Assembly: GCA_031287505.1 (NCBI GenBank)
Contig: JAITSW010000121.1
Span: 1 to 5,308 of the forward strand
Reading direction: 5' to 3'
Length of the DNA stretch: 5,308 nt
From: Propionibacteriaceae bacterium
GTDB lineage: Bacteria > Actinomycetota > Actinomycetes > Propionibacteriales > Propionibacteriaceae
This document shows, piece by piece, positions 1-5,308 of the stretch; position 1 is the stretch's first letter, and the number at the start of each line of letters is the position of its first letter. The notes below the pieces were generated by a model. That model saw nothing but the letters and a program-made list of their open reading frames with translations. It had not been told where the DNA came from and did no database searches. Made by a program: the position numbers and the translations under genes.

Positions 1-183
1 GGCGCTTTCATCCCAATCGCCGTTGACCTGGCATTTTTCGATCTCTTCGAAATCGACGCTGTTGATGATGATTTTCGCCGAGTGCAGCCCGCCTAACTCG
101 TCCTTGACCACCTCGTTGATGATCTTGTAATAGTCGATCGTGCTTTCCCAGCTCATTCCGCCGATTAGGCCGATAGTTTTCAA
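1..183 (-). CDS. Aspartate/glutamate racemase family protein, N-terminal part
   Basis: This leftward gene is cut by the left edge of the window, so only its first 61 codons are visible. The translation begins (M)KTIGLIGGMSWEST and continues with DYYKIINEVV. The GLIGGMSWEST stretch followed by a YY..IN helix is the usual N-terminus of the Asp/Glu racemase superfamily (aspartate racemase, YgeA/RacX-like). These are cofactor-independent cytoplasmic enzymes that invert amino-acid stereochemistry with a pair of cysteines. Both catalytic cysteines would normally lie beyond the visible part, so activity and substrate cannot be judged. The only Cys seen, in EKCQVNG, is too early and not in a catalytic context. 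The start is taken as TTG at 183-181 because AAGGAGC sits about 8 bases upstream and the family motif begins at once; no ATG fits better. The gene lies 44 bases downstream of the cytidylyltransferase and is probably in the same transcript. A role in D-amino-acid supply to the cell wall is inference. Confidence 0.85.
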   Translation of the reverse strand, partial: MKTIGLIGGMSWESTIDYYKIINEVVKDELGGLHSAKIIINSVDFEEIEKCQVNGDWDESA

Positions 184-190
184 TTTCTAA

Positions 191-197
191 GCTCCTT
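191..197 (-). promoter_or_regulatory. Ribosome binding site of the racemase gene
   Basis: Read leftward this is AAGGAGC, a strong Shine-Dalgarno match ending about 8 bases before a TTG codon. It decides the start of the racemase, which has no ATG at its N-terminus. Confidence 0.75.
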
Positions 198-227
198 GGT
201 AGTGGGAATCACCTGATAGGCAAGTCG

Positions 228-935
228 TTAGCTGCCGGCTTGGAGCAGAGTTTGCGCTAGCCTCACATCGATGGGCCTGGTGATCTTCAGATTTCGCTCC
301 GACCCGTTGACCACCGCGATGGGTGTGTTTGGCAGATATTTCAGGACGACTGAGCAATTGTCAGTCCCCTCAAAAAGCGGATCGGCGCAAGCTAGGCGGT
401 AAGCCTGGGAGATAGTGCCCAGTCGGAAGCCTTGCGGAGTTTGGGCGCGCCGCAACCGGCTGCGGTCAGGCACCTGGACAATCTCACCGTGCTCGTCCAC
501 TTCGACAATCGTGTCAACCGTGGGGACGCAAACGCAGACTGCGTCATAACTGGCCAACGCCTTGACGGCGTCCGCGATAATTCGTCCGTCCACTAGCGGG
601 CGGACGCCATCGTGGAAGAGCACGACGGTGTCTGGATCTTGGTTTTCCAAGGCGTCGAGAGCGATCTTCGTAGAGTCGTCTCTATTTGCTCCGCCGGGCA
701 AGACTTGGCTCACTTTCGGATATGCGGACGCGATGTGCCGGGCCTGGTCGAGATAGCCGGCGTGCATCAAGAGCAGAATCTCGTCGATGTCCGCGCAGAG
801 CGAGAAAGCGCGGAGAGTGTGTTTCAAGATTGGCTCTCCAGCAATTTCTAGGAGCTGTTTTGGGGTAGACGATCCAAGGCGGGTACCAGATCCACCCGCC
901 AAGATCACCGCAATGCTGTGCCGCTTGGCGCTCAT
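228..935 (-). CDS. IspD/TarI-family CTP-dependent cytidylyltransferase
   Basis: Encodes 235 residues, close to the 230-240 usual for the family. These cytoplasmic enzymes transfer CMP from CTP to a sugar-alcohol phosphate: methylerythritol 4-phosphate for IspD in isoprenoid synthesis, or ribitol 5-phosphate for TarI/Bcs1 in teichoic acid or capsule synthesis. The P-loop-like motif LAGGSGTRLGSSTPKQ (residues 12-27) keeps the Arg (R19) and Lys (K26) that bind the CTP phosphates. HDGVRP (108-113) carries the metal-binding Asp (D109). TPQGF follows near 166-170, TDNC begins at T191, and NLKITRPID holds K217. These align with the known catalytic set of Escherichia coli IspD. The HDGVRP form and the segment TDNCSVVLKYLPNTPI, followed by VVNGSERN, look more like the TarI/Bcs1 branch than classical IspD, so I favour a polyol-phosphate substrate, with moderate certainty only. 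The ATG at 935 is chosen over an in-frame ATG at 983 because AAAGGAGG lies just before it and the family motif starts six residues later. No gene symbol is given because the branch is unresolved. Confidence 0.9.
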   Translation of the reverse strand: MSAKRHSIAVILAGGSGTRLGSSTPKQLLEIAGEPILKHTLRAFSLCADIDEILLLMHAGYLDQARHIASAYPKVSQVLPGGANRDDSTKIALDALENQDPDTVVLFHDGVRPLVDGRIIADAVKALASYDAVCVCVPTVDTIVEVDEHGEIVQVPDRSRLRRAQTPQGFRLGTISQAYRLACADPLFEGTDNCSVVLKYLPNTPIAVVNGSERNLKITRPIDVRLAQTLLQAGS

Positions 936-938
936 CAG

Positions 939-946
939 CCTCCTTT
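939..946 (-). promoter_or_regulatory. Ribosome binding site deciding the cytidylyltransferase start
   Basis: Read leftward this is AAAGGAGG, followed by CTG and then ATG at 935. The spacing is short (3 bases from the last G), but the match is far better than anything before the alternative ATG at 983, whose upstream sequence is only TTGAGAAT. Confidence 0.65.
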
Positions 947-1000
947 CGTTAAACGCAACATTATCGCGGATGCCTGACGCCATATTCTCAAATCTGGGAG

Positions 1001-1009
1001 TTATCCACA
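1001..1009 (+). promoter_or_regulatory. DnaA box, perfect consensus (copy 1)
   Basis: TTATCCACA is an exact match to the high-affinity DnaA box known from bacterial origins and DnaA-regulated promoters. It sits within a 12-base direct repeat (AGTTATCCACAG). The sequence match is certain; binding in the cell is inference. Confidence 0.7.
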
Positions 1010-1029
1010 GAATGCGATTTTCTCAAAAG

Positions 1030-1038
1030 TTATCCACA
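1030..1038 (+). promoter_or_regulatory. DnaA box, perfect consensus (copy 2)
   Basis: This is a second exact TTATCCACA in the same orientation, 29 bases (just under three helical turns) downstream of the first, so both lie on roughly the same face of the DNA. It is about 24 bases upstream of the proposed -35 of the surface-protein gene, a position suited to regulation of that gene, the leftward operon, or both. Confidence 0.7.
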
Positions 1039-1061
1039 GCTGGGAAAACAAGTTGGCGGTT

Positions 1062-1089
1062 TTGACGCCTTTGCCGACATAACTCTTAT
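1062..1089 (+). promoter_or_regulatory. Possible promoter of the surface-protein gene
   Basis: TTGACG (1062-1067) matches the sigma-70-type -35 hexamer at five of six positions. TCTTAT (1084-1089) is a moderate -10 match (four of six) after a 16-base spacer. Transcription would start near 1096, leaving a leader of about 35 bases before the ATG at 1131 and placing the ribosome binding site correctly. The ATG at 1101 would then be almost leaderless. This is a weak prediction from sequence alone. Confidence 0.35.
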
Positions 1090-1117
1090 CGAGCGCAAAG
1101 ATGTTCGTTTATCCGTT

Positions 1118-1126
1118 GAGGGGGAA
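1118..1126 (+). promoter_or_regulatory. Ribosome binding site deciding the surface-protein start
   Basis: GAGGGGGAA is purine-rich and leaves 6 bases between the G run and the ATG at 1131. It supports that start over the in-frame ATG at 1101, which has only GAGCGCAAAG before it. Confidence 0.65.
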
Positions 1127-1130
1127 GTCG

Positions 1131-4100
1131 ATGTCGTCATATTGGGGTGCCAAACTCGCCAGTGTTATCAGACGGTCTGTGAATCTGGGGCTGTTTTTCA
1201 TGTTGAGCGCGGTGCTTGTCGTGTCGCCGTTATTTGCCTCTTCGGCGTCTGCGCTGGCTACCGGCCGATGGAAAGAAGGTGATTCTCCTTATCGATTCGG
1301 GTATGTGTATGTCGGAGGCAGTTGGGCAGGCATCCTGCTTGGCTCCATGAAAGTTGGGGGTGAGCGGATGTTCTGCCTAGACGCGGGTCTCGATACCCCA
1401 TCGGCGAAAGACAAAAAGACGGTGTTGGCAAAGAAGAATCCAGAGCTGAACTACTTGGTGACGAAATATGTAGATCAAACTTCCAATTACGAGACGGCTG
1501 CCGCAATCTCATACTTGCTGAAGAAGCAATACGGGGCGAACGACACTTTGCGTAAACGCGCCGATACGATTTTGAATGGGCAATCCGCTGCGAATACAAA
1601 GAAGATTCAGGCTGAAATTGATCGGTTGAAGGCTGAGGCTGCGGCATATGCCGGACCTTACCAAATGGCGGTTCCAACGCTGAGTGTGCCAGATGCGGCT
1701 CCGACGGCGGTTTTGAGCAACATTGGGGTCAAAAGCAAAGCCGGGAAATTCGTGGGTGGGGCAAAGATCACGCTGACGCTGGCGGGGGAGGCTGTCTTTA
1801 CCGACAACGGAAAAACGGTCTTGACACTCAACTCGGCGCAAAATGCGCAGGCGAGTGCCAAAGTGACGTTGACCGGCACCGGTGCGGGTGAAATTAAAAT
1901 TACGGCAGCCTCTGATGCGTCGCTGCCCGGGGAGGAGCTCGTAAAATATGAAGTCAAGGGTGCCCAAGACACCATGATTGCCGGGTCGAAGGTGGCGGTG
2001 AAAACCAGTACCGCGGCCAAAGTCGGGCTTGGAATGCTCCAGCCCACCGGCTATTCAAGACTTATCGTCTGCTTGGATTCGCTCAAACTCATGCCCACCA
2101 AGGCAACTGCCGCCACCAAAAGGGACGACGCGGTTACCAACTACATCGTGGCGAAGTGGGGTACTTCGGCCACCGACGAAATCGGTAAGAAAGCTGTGGC
2201 TTACTGGGTCAAATCCAAATACGATTCCAACCCGCAGGCAGTGGCGCAAATGCTTGCCTTTGAGACTGAAAAGGATGCCATTATCGCCAGAGCCAAAGAA
2301 TATGCGGACGAAGCTGAGAAGTATCAGGCACCATATCGTTCTGCGGATGAAGTGAAGCCGGTTGTTGCTTTGTCGCCGCCAGAGGATGCGGCAACTTGGC
2401 AGCCCACAATTTCCAATATCGGAATTCAGAACACGAAGGGACTCTGGGTGCCCGGGCATCAGCTCACCATTTCCCTGAGCGGCCCGTGGGTTTTTGCCGA
2501 TAACGGCGCGAAAACGATTAGCCTCGAATCAGGTACCGAACCGATAGTTATTCCGGTTTCTCTGACAGATATAGGCAGCTATGAAGTGGAAGTAGTCTCG
2601 GCGAATACCCTGCCGGATCGCTATTTCGATCTGCATGCGGCGGAGAATTCCAACTCGCAGCGGGTGGCGCAGGCGCGGCTGGTGGGTTTGCGATCCATTA
2701 CCCCCTCAGAGTTGGTGCCTGAGTTGACCTCCCAAGTGGATAATGGGGTGGTAAGGCAGGACGATGCCAAGCTTCCTGGCGACACAGTCACAGTTTCCGG
2801 GGGAGTGGCAGGGGTGAAAATCTGGGTGCAGACTACGCTTTACGGCCCTTTCTCCAAGAAACCAGCCGAACAAGCCGATATTCCCCGTGACGCATACGAG
2901 GTGGCTAACTTCAAGCCCGTCGAACTGGCTTTTGACGAATTCGGCAATGCCTCACACCGATTCGAGCTTGGCGACCAGGTGATTGAATCTGGGTGGTATG
3001 TCTGGGTAGAGCGGTATTTGGATGATGCGGGTGGGAGGTTCGATGAGTTATTGGGGACTTTTGGACGCCCCAGCGAGACGTTTAGGGCCATTATCCCCAA
3101 GGTCACCACAGTGGCTAAGGCAAATGAAGGCGTCGCTGGTGGCTATCTCTCCGACACCATAAAACTGGAGAACACCGGCGAGACTCCCGGCATTATCACT
3201 GGGGATGTGCTTGGCCCGGTATTGCCCGATACTTCGGGGCAATGTGATCAAGTGGAGTGGGCAGACGCTCCGGTAGCTGGGCAGATCGAGCATATTCTTA
3301 CCTATGAAGATGGTGTCTTCGAGTCCTCTGACGTCCAAGTATTGCGTGGGGGCTGCTACACCTTCGAGGTGACTTGGGAAGAACTGGAGCCAGCTGGAGC
3401 TGCCAATGGGCAAAGGTTGCTACATGCCTTCTCAGCTCGGGGCGAGGCCAAAGAGACGCTGCTGATTGAGTCCTTCCCGACTCTCACCACCCAAGTGCAG
3501 GTCGCAGACGCCACAGTAGGTGGGGTTTTCTGGGACAGGATCGAGCTTTTCGGCTCCGAAGAACACCCCGGCACCATAACCGGCGCCGCGTATGGCCCAG
3601 CACCTCTAGATGGGCAGGGAAGCTGCGCCGGCGTCGTTTGGCAAAACGAGAGCGAGGGAATGGCTTACCCGAAAGTCGCAGACATAGAGCCGATTCCCAC
3701 CACGGAGGATGGTGTTTACGAATCAAACGAGTTCGTGTCCTTGGCTTCTGGGTGTTACAGCTTTGAAGTGTGGTGGTTTGCCGAAAAGTGGGCCGGCAAG
3801 AGCGCGATGAGCCCGATAGGGGAAGCGCTCGAAACCTTCTATGCTGTCGTTCCGGAGCTGACTTCACGTTCCGATTTGGCCACCGAGGTAATCACCAGTA
3901 CCACCAATGCCGAAGATGATGCGGTAAACGAGATCTCGTTCGTTGACACCATTATGCTCTCAGCCACCCAGGCCGACAGATGGTTCGGAGAGCTCTCAGG
4001 CACGGTTTACGGCCCAACACCCGTAGATGCTCAAGGCGCATGCGTCGACGTTGAGTGGTACGACGAAGCGGGTAATCCCACGGCGCCAAAGTTTGCCGAC

Positions 4101-4406
4101 ATTGAGCCTATTACCACCAGGGCTTCTGGGTATTACGTGACGAACGAATTCGCCATAGACGATTCGCCCGGCAATCGCGGTTGCTACACCTTCGAAGTCA
4201 AGTGGAGCGCCGACGATCTCGCAGAAATTGTCTACATCTCTCATGCGGGAGATCCCAAAGAAAGCTTCCAGATTGAGGGTCCCAAGCCCAAACTAGCTCT
4301 TACCGGAGCCACCGAAGGCCTGCTCCCAATCACCCTCGGCGGAGCCTCAATGATGTGTTTTGGAGCCCATTTGCTAGGTAAGCGAGGTCGGCGAAACGCA
4401 AACTAG
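1131..4406 (+). CDS. Secreted sortase-anchored surface protein with duplicated CLD modules and Ig-like repeats
   Basis: Encodes 1091 residues from the ATG at 1131. Residues 1-43 form a signal peptide: basic K8/R14/R15, a hydrophobic core at about 19-31, and an ASA or ALA cleavage site after A41 or A43. Two diverged copies of one module follow, each opening with a CLD motif (C82 in MFCLDAG, C314 in IVCLDS), then a helical stretch, then a beta domain with a SNIG...VF.DNG signature. Four Ig-like repeats occupy about 530-1049, and the last three carry a QG.C...V.W / GCY.FEV cysteine pair. The C-terminus has LALTG (1055-1059), a hydrophobic segment (about 1063-1082) and the basic tail GKRGRRNAN, a complete cell-wall sorting signal. 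The FCLD motif resembles the Cys motif of thioester-type adhesin domains, so an adhesin role at the cell surface is plausible. However, I do not see the TQxA motif of that family, and no function is proven. The deacetylase gene begins 68 bases downstream in the same direction with no terminator between them. Confidence 0.93.
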   Translation: MSSYWGAKLASVIRRSVNLGLFFMLSAVLVVSPLFASSASALATGRWKEGDSPYRFGYVYVGGSWAGILLGSMKVGGERMFCLDAGLDTPSAKDKKTVLAKKNPELNYLVTKYVDQTSNYETAAAISYLLKKQYGANDTLRKRADTILNGQSAANTKKIQAEIDRLKAEAAAYAGPYQMAVPTLSVPDAAPTAVLSNIGVKSKAGKFVGGAKITLTLAGEAVFTDNGKTVLTLNSAQNAQASAKVTLTGTGAGEIKITAASDASLPGEELVKYEVKGAQDTMIAGSKVAVKTSTAAKVGLGMLQPTGYSRLIVCLDSLKLMPTKATAATKRDDAVTNYIVAKWGTSATDEIGKKAVAYWVKSKYDSNPQAVAQMLAFETEKDAIIARAKEYADEAEKYQAPYRSADEVKPVVALSPPEDAATWQPTISNIGIQNTKGLWVPGHQLTISLSGPWVFADNGAKTISLESGTEPIVIPVSLTDIGSYEVEVVSANTLPDRYFDLHAAENSNSQRVAQARLVGLRSITPSELVPELTSQVDNGVVRQDDAKLPGDTVTVSGGVAGVKIWVQTTLYGPFSKKPAEQADIPRDAYEVANFKPVELAFDEFGNASHRFELGDQVIESGWYVWVERYLDDAGGRFDELLGTFGRPSETFRAIIPKVTTVAKANEGVAGGYLSDTIKLENTGETPGIITGDVLGPVLPDTSGQCDQVEWADAPVAGQIEHILTYEDGVFESSDVQVLRGGCYTFEVTWEELEPAGAANGQRLLHAFSARGEAKETLLIESFPTLTTQVQVADATVGGVFWDRIELFGSEEHPGTITGAAYGPAPLDGQGSCAGVVWQNESEGMAYPKVADIEPIPTTEDGVYESNEFVSLASGCYSFEVWWFAEKWAGKSAMSPIGEALETFYAVVPELTSRSDLATEVITSTTNAEDDAVNEISFVDTIMLSATQADRWFGELSGTVYGPTPVDAQGACVDVEWYDEAGNPTAPKFADIEPITTRASGYYVTNEFAIDDSPGNRGCYTFEVKWSADDLAEIVYISHAGDPKESFQIEGPKPKLALTGATEGLLPITLGGASMMCFGAHLLGKRGRRNAN
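1359..2636 (+). repeat. Diverged tandem duplication of the N-terminal CLD module
   Basis: The protein encoded here contains two related units, residues about 77-275 (bases 1359-1955) and about 308-502 (bases 2052-2636), offset by about 232 residues. Matching landmarks, in order, are FCLD and VCLD; NYLVTKY and NYIVAKW; AISYLLKKQYG and AVAYWVKSKYD; a charged helix ending AGPY and QAPY; LSNIGV and ISNIGI; AVFTDNG and WVFADNG; and DASLP and ANTLP. Over the SNIG-to-DNG segment roughly 40 per cent of positions are identical by hand alignment. The DNA is too diverged for recent duplication. Each unit has a single cysteine, in the CLD motif. Confidence 0.85.
2718..4277 (+). repeat. Four tandem Ig-like repeats, three with paired cysteines
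   Basis: The repeats start at bases 2718 (PELTSQ), 3096 (PKVTTV), 3477 (PTLTTQ) and 3852 (PELTSR), and encode about 125, 125, 125 and 142 residues. Shared landmarks are P.LT at the start, a D.I or DTV strand, a YGP or LGP turn, QG.C...V.W, and GCY.FEV.W near the end. Cysteine pairs are C705/C742, C832/C875 and C971/C1018. The first repeat has neither cysteine and reads GWYVWV where the others read GCY.FEV. The last has an insertion of about 15-20 acidic and Thr-rich residues near its start. These are extracellular stalk-type domains by family analogy. Confidence 0.85.
4293..4403 (+). other. LALTG cell-wall sorting signal
   Basis: LALTG (4293-4307) is followed by a hydrophobic segment of about 20 residues (GLLPITLGG through GAHLL) and the basic tail GKRGRRNAN. 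This is the three-part signal that sortases cut between T and G. Ala in place of Pro at position 2 is the LAxTG form associated with class E sortases of actinobacteria. No sortase gene lies in the window. Confidence 0.9.
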
Positions 4407-4462
4407 CTTAAGCGCATTCACAGTTTCGGTAATTACAATGAAACGAGAACGAGTTGCGATAT

Positions 4463-4470
4463 AGGTGAGG
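4463..4470 (+). promoter_or_regulatory. Ribosome binding site of the deacetylase gene
   Basis: AGGTGAGG lies 4 bases before a GTG codon at 4475 and supports that non-ATG start, which gives a full lipoprotein signal peptide. Confidence 0.65.
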
Positions 4471-4474
4471 AAAA

Positions 4475-5308
4475 GTGTTTCGAAAAGGTGTTCAAGGTGT
4501 TCTGTCGACAATGTTGGTGCTGCTGTTGTCGGGTTGCGCGACAGCTATCCCAGTGACTGGTGAAGGTTCACCTTCGGTGCCCGGCCAAGTCGAATCGTCC
4601 ACTCCTGCGGCAGCAAATCAGACGCCGAAGCAAACGCTGCCCAGCAACATCTTGGTGAATCCATCGGCCAGCCCGACGCTGCCCAGCCCGTCAGCTCCAC
4701 CCCAACCTAGCACCTCGGCCAGCCCAAAACCTGCTCCAAGCGCTCCGGCGGCCTCGCAGCAGCCCGTGAAGAAGGTGAACTGCAAGAAGTTGAAGTGCAT
4801 CGCCCTCACCATTGACGACGGGCCAGTGCCTGGGACATCGAGAGTACTGGATGTGTTGAAAAAGAAAGGTGTGTCAGCCACCTTCTTTATGCTTGGGCAA
4901 AGTGTGAATGCCTACCCCAAGATAGTCAAGCGCATGGCCGATGAAGGCCACGCCATTGGCAACCACAGCTTCTCACATCCACAGTTTCTGAAGTTATCCA
5001 AAGCTGACATGGATTCTCAGCTTTCTCGCACGCAAAAAGCCATAAAGAAAGCCGGCGGCAAAACACCAGTTCTGTTCCGCCCACCCTATGGACAGCTCTC
5101 GGCTAGTATCAAGAAGGCGGCGAAGGACGCCAACCTCTCGATCATTCTATGGACAATCGATCCCCAGGATTGGAAAGACAAAGACACCGATACAGTTGTC
5201 AAGAGAATCACGAAAAGCGCTAAACGCAACGCGGTGGTCTTGATCCACGATGTGTGGCCAACCACTCGGGCAGCCATTGAGCCCGTGATCGACAAACTAC
5301 TAAGCCAG
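4475..5308 (+). CDS. Lipoprotein polysaccharide deacetylase (CE4/NodB domain), C-terminus beyond window
   Basis: The GTG at 4475 opens a frame that stays open to the window end (278 codons, no stop). Residues 1-21 are a lipoprotein signal: basic R3/K4, a hydrophobic LVLLLS core and the lipobox LSGC with C21 as the lipidated residue. Residues 30-98 are a Pro/Ser/Ala-rich wall-spanning linker. NCKKLKC (102-108) may form a disulfide. The NodB domain starts at 109 and shows all five CE4 motifs: TIDDGP (D114 base, D115 metal), HSFSH (H164 and H168 metal), RPPYG (202-206), DPQDW (229-233) and LIHD (H258). The enzyme should therefore be an active, metal-dependent deacetylase of N-acetylated glycans on the outer face of the membrane. 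Peptidoglycan or another surface polysaccharide is the likely substrate, and deacetylation often gives lysozyme resistance. The substrate cannot be read from sequence. Starting at the ATG at 4511 would remove the basic n-region, so GTG is preferred. The frame is probably a few tens of residues from its end. Confidence 0.95.
   Translation, partial: MFRKGVQGVLSTMLVLLLSGCATAIPVTGEGSPSVPGQVESSTPAAANQTPKQTLPSNILVNPSASPTLPSPSAPPQPSTSASPKPAPSAPAASQQPVKKVNCKKLKCIALTIDDGPVPGTSRVLDVLKKKGVSATFFMLGQSVNAYPKIVKRMADEGHAIGNHSFSHPQFLKLSKADMDSQLSRTQKAIKKAGGKTPVLFRPPYGQLSASIKKAAKDANLSIILWTIDPQDWKDKDTDTVVKRITKSAKRNAVVLIHDVWPTTRAAIEPVIDKLLSQ

Larger units (their letters stand above)
936..1130. other. Divergent intergenic region between cytidylyltransferase and surface-protein genes
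   Basis: These 195 bases must hold the promoters for both the leftward operon and the rightward surface-protein gene. Two copies of a composite direct repeat are visible. The block TTCTCAAA occurs at 985-992 and 1020-1027. The block AGTTATCCACAG occurs at 999-1010 and 1028-1039, each containing a DnaA-box consensus. CTGGGA occurs before the first box (994-999) and after the second (1040-1045). For the leftward gene, GATAAT at 965-960 is a possible -10 element, but no well-spaced -35 accompanies it. Confidence 0.7.

Noticed and set aside
562..1065. Rightward open frames opposite the cytidylyltransferase
   Set aside because: They lie antisense to a clearly recognisable enzyme, have no family-like motifs and mostly no ribosome binding sites.
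936..1130. Chromosomal replication origin (oriC)
   Set aside because: Only two DnaA boxes are present, there is no AT-rich unwinding stretch, and none of the usual origin neighbours (dnaA, dnaN, rpmH, gyrB) are seen.
1101..1130. Surface-protein start at the ATG at 1101
   Set aside because: It lacks a good ribosome binding site and would prepend ten residues before a signal peptide that is already complete. The ATG at 1131 has GAGGGGGAA at good spacing.
1258..4244. Leftward and alternate-frame open frames within the surface-protein gene
   Set aside because: They are compositional shadows of a long coding region with a signal peptide, repeats and a sorting signal. Their translations are Ser/Arg/Pro-rich with no recognisable domain.
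4392..4428. Terminator after the surface-protein gene (CGAAAC ... GTTTCG)
   Set aside because: The stem is only 6 bases with a loop of about 25, the left arm is inside the coding region, and no T run follows.
4434..4439. TACAAT as the -10 of a separate deacetylase promoter
   Set aside because: It matches the -10 consensus well, but the hexamer 17 bases upstream (AGCGCA) is no -35. TTCACA at 4417 is only 11 bases away, so support is too weak to list.
4634..4725. Short direct repeats (ACGCTGCCCAGC at 4634 and 4676; TCGGCCAGCCC at 4664 and 4715)
   Set aside because: They fall in the Pro/Ser/Ala-rich linker of the deacetylase and are explained by low-complexity coding sequence rather than a separate element.
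4618..5295. Leftward open frames over the deacetylase
   Set aside because: The rightward frame contains all five CE4 motifs and a lipobox, so the opposite-strand frames are shadows.

Overview
The window looks like part of a Gram-positive actinobacterial chromosome, possibly from an Actinomycetaceae-like host. The evidence is a GC content that looks to be in the 50s by eye, strong GGAGG-type ribosome binding sites, GTG and TTG starts, a very large secreted protein ending in an LAxTG-type sorting signal, and a lipoprotein polysaccharide deacetylase. The host assignment is inference. No mobile element, RNA gene or CRISPR array was seen.

Layout. Bases 1-935 hold a leftward pair. An IspD/TarI-family cytidylyltransferase (228-935) lies upstream of the first 61 codons of an aspartate/glutamate racemase-family protein (1-183, running off the left edge). 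The two are 44 bases apart with no terminator visible between them, so they are probably co-transcribed. Bases 936-1130 form a divergent intergenic region that carries two perfect consensus DnaA boxes (TTATCCACA) in direct orientation, 29 bases apart. Bases 1131-4406 encode a 1091-residue secreted, sortase-anchored surface protein. It has two diverged copies of an N-terminal module with a CLD motif, which resembles the Cys-containing motif of thioester-type adhesins. Four Ig-like repeats follow, three of them with paired cysteines, then an LALTG cell-wall sorting signal. Bases 4475-5308 encode the first 278 residues of a lipoprotein polysaccharide deacetylase (CE4/NodB domain) with a GTG start, open at the right edge.

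All four genes can be read as cell-envelope genes: a nucleotide-activated polyol or isoprenoid precursor, a possible D-amino-acid supply, a wall-anchored adhesin-like protein, and a glycan-modifying enzyme on the outer face of the membrane. That shared theme is inference. The parts most worth a second look are the DnaA-box pair in the divergent promoter region and the architecture of the large surface protein. Nothing here can be claimed as a proven new system.
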